The notes beneath the pieces were generated by a model, which did no database searches, was not told the DNA's origin, and saw nothing but the letters and a program-made list of their open reading frames with translations. The translations under genes and the position numbers were made by a program. From contig NC_133026.1 of assembly GCF_048771995.1 (NCBI RefSeq), positions 60,699,001 to 60,763,000 of the forward strand: a stretch of 64,000 nt of DNA, read 5' to 3'. This document shows, one piece after another, positions 62,201 through 64,000 of the stretch (the first letter of the stretch is position 1; every line of letters starts with the position of its first letter). This DNA comes from Taeniopygia guttata. Its lineage: Eukaryota > Chordata > Aves > Passeriformes > Estrildidae.

Positions 62201-64000
62201 CACTCGGATGTGTCCAAACCACAGATCTTATCACTCCTAACACAGGAACGACAGTACTGAGACACCAAGATGGGCCTTCCTTAAAGCTGACCACAGCTAC
62301 CAGGCTGGGCTCTGCACAGAAGTGGGGAAATTACTGGACTAGAGACGACCCACGTGCAGAAGGGTTTGGCATGATCATCCTGAACTACATCCACATGAAA
62401 AAGGGCCCTTGTCAAACTGAATGGGAGACAGTCCCAAGCAGGTAATGTCTTTCCATTTCCTGCCATTGCTAATCTGGACTTTGATAACTGCATTTATAAC
62501 ACTGAGACCTCAGGGGTTTGGGCTCTTCTCAGAAATTCAACTTGGTTTTAGAAAGATAAGGCTGAAACAAGGGGAGAAGATCAACGTTCATATTTCAGCA
62601 ACGAATTTTTAAACATCACTCAAGAACTTTTGTAGAGAAACTTAAGAGAGAACATGTACAGAGAGCAGTGTAACATCCCTGACAAAGGGCAATTAAATGT
62701 GGTCTGAACAAGCTTAATGCAAAAGCAGCAGCAGTGACTGCCTTAGCCTATTTTCATATTCCTGTCTACTTTTACAGCCAGTTACCAAAATACTAGCTTA
62801 TTCTCACTGAATTCATGACATGTACTAGTTTGCAGCCTGAGACCAAAGGAGAGAGATAAAGCCAATGGCAAAATAAGAAATGTATTTAACTACCTTCTGA
62901 ATTACAAAGCACAAAGAACTGCATCTCTACAGCACAAAAATAACTTTTACACCCTTTCTTTGAGAATGTTTTCCTAGTCATGCAAGAAATAAAAAACTAT
63001 TAAGCATCTAAGAAGCATTTTGTTTAAAATAAGCTAAACCTAATGCCTGAGCCAATTTAAGAGCAGAGAAGGCCCTTATCATTTAATGGGGTAAAGAAAA
63101 TACATAGCAGATAAGGACATGGTCGGGGTGGAGAGGGGGTGAGGAGCCCACAAGATTAGATGATGAGTAATTTGGAGTTCTCTAGACTCTCGTTCTGAAG
63201 AGCACTCCTTTTCTAAGAAAAAAGGACTCTTACAATTCTATGATTTCTCCAGCAACCATGTCTCACCTAACATAGCAAGGGCTTCCATCACACAAATGCA
63301 CAAACGACTGTGGGAGAGGAAAAAGAAAAAAAACCCCTCAAGTTTTCTGCTTCAAATTCCTATCCCAAATGGCAACCAGAGTAAGTTATTTAGCCATAAC
63401 TCAGACATCTCCTAACCATAACTGCTAGAAGTAAAGAGAAATAATTTTTCTGAAGGATTTAAAATGAAAAGAATGCTGACTTAAGTTGAAAATAACTGGT
63501 ATGTAACAGCCTCTGAAATTGCCCAGTGACCTTCCTTCAGAAATGTAACACATTTCATTATACTTTCAACAGACCCTCAGAAAGAAATGTTTCTAGGGAA
63601 GACTGACTTTTTCTGCTTCAGTAAAGCAATTTATTCAGGTGTATTTTGAAAAGTTATCATGTGCAATGACAATCACTTACCCTCTTGAAAGGTCTCAACT
63701 AGCTATACACAATTTGCGAGTCATTATTCTTTTATTTATTTCGATAGTGGGTTTAACTAAGGCCTGATACTTGAACAGATTTTGATCTTTTTCTGTGAGA
63801 AGACTTCAAAGAAGCCCTTACATAATGTTACGGTCTTTAAATATTTTCATGAAGTTCCTCAGTCATTTCAGTAGCAAAGAATGCTCACTCCCACCATATG
63901 GTTAAAGAATTTACTTTACACACACAACATGGGAAGTCTTCTTGAATAGTATTTCCGATTTACATTACCATCATCCAATACTCTTCCTTATGCATGACAT
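59221..64000 (-). other. KDSR: KDSR intron 1, partial
   Basis: At least 4.8 kb of AT-rich intron upstream of exon 2, running off the right edge. I looked for the hydrophobic, leucine-rich start of KDSR and for a GC-rich promoter and found neither, so exon 1 and the promoter should lie beyond 64000. Short ORFs such as the 74-codon minus frame at 60429-60653 show no recognisable domain. Confidence 0.8.

Noticed and set aside
59221..64000. Search for KDSR exon 1 and promoter
   Set aside because: No leucine-rich hydrophobic start followed by a phase 0 donor, and no CpG-rich stretch, was found. It is probably outside the window.
1..64000. CRISPR arrays, bacterial operons, rRNA or tRNA genes, intact transposons
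   Set aside because: No regularly spaced repeats, no tRNA or rRNA signatures and no intact element ORFs were seen. The window is vertebrate nuclear DNA.

Overview
This is vertebrate genomic DNA, almost certainly from a bird. It is mostly AT-rich and noncoding, has CR1 LINE fragments as its recognisable interspersed repeats, and carries two intron-split genes on the minus strand. They are BCL2 (apoptosis regulator) and KDSR (3-ketodihydrosphingosine reductase, also called FVT1). The BCL2-KDSR tandem order and shared orientation are the same as I know from human 18q21. The BCL2 protein closely resembles the avian form. I cannot name the bird order or species.

Layout, left to right. Positions 1-32446 are the upstream part of the large BCL2 intron that separates the two coding exons. 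It contains old repeats (two MIR-like patches, two CR1 3' ends), simple repeats, a perfect hairpin and an isolated CpG-rich patch, but no exon I can support. Positions 32447-33040 are the main BCL2 coding exon (198 codons: BH4, flexible loop, BH3, BH1 and the start of BH2). The final coding exon, with the rest of BH2 and the membrane anchor, lies to the left of the window. The 5' leader follows from 33041 and includes an upstream ORF that resembles the mammalian BCL2 uORF. A very GC-rich CpG island (about 34185-34950) and a second GC-rich patch (about 36060-36300) form the promoter region.

About 36.4-41.8 kb is intergenic. KDSR then occupies roughly 41.8 kb to beyond the right edge: a probable 3' UTR and nine coding exons (exons 10 to 2, 45065-59220) with GT-AG junctions, all in phase 0. 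Together they encode 296 residues. With the 36-residue first exon known in mammals, which is not in the window, this gives 332 residues, the mammalian length. A 5'-truncated CR1 element lies in KDSR intron 3, and a second CR1 3' end lies in the probable 3' UTR.

The genes do not form an operon and work separately: BCL2 restrains BAX/BAK at the mitochondrial outer membrane, and KDSR performs the second step of ceramide synthesis at the ER. I found no previously undescribed system. The most interesting items are the BCL2 uORF, a duplicated alanine tract in the BCL2 loop, a long open retained-intron extension of BCL2, a strong G-quadruplex motif in the promoter island, near-identical direct repeats around KDSR exon 3, and an unexplained 114-codon ORF upstream of the BCL2 promoter.
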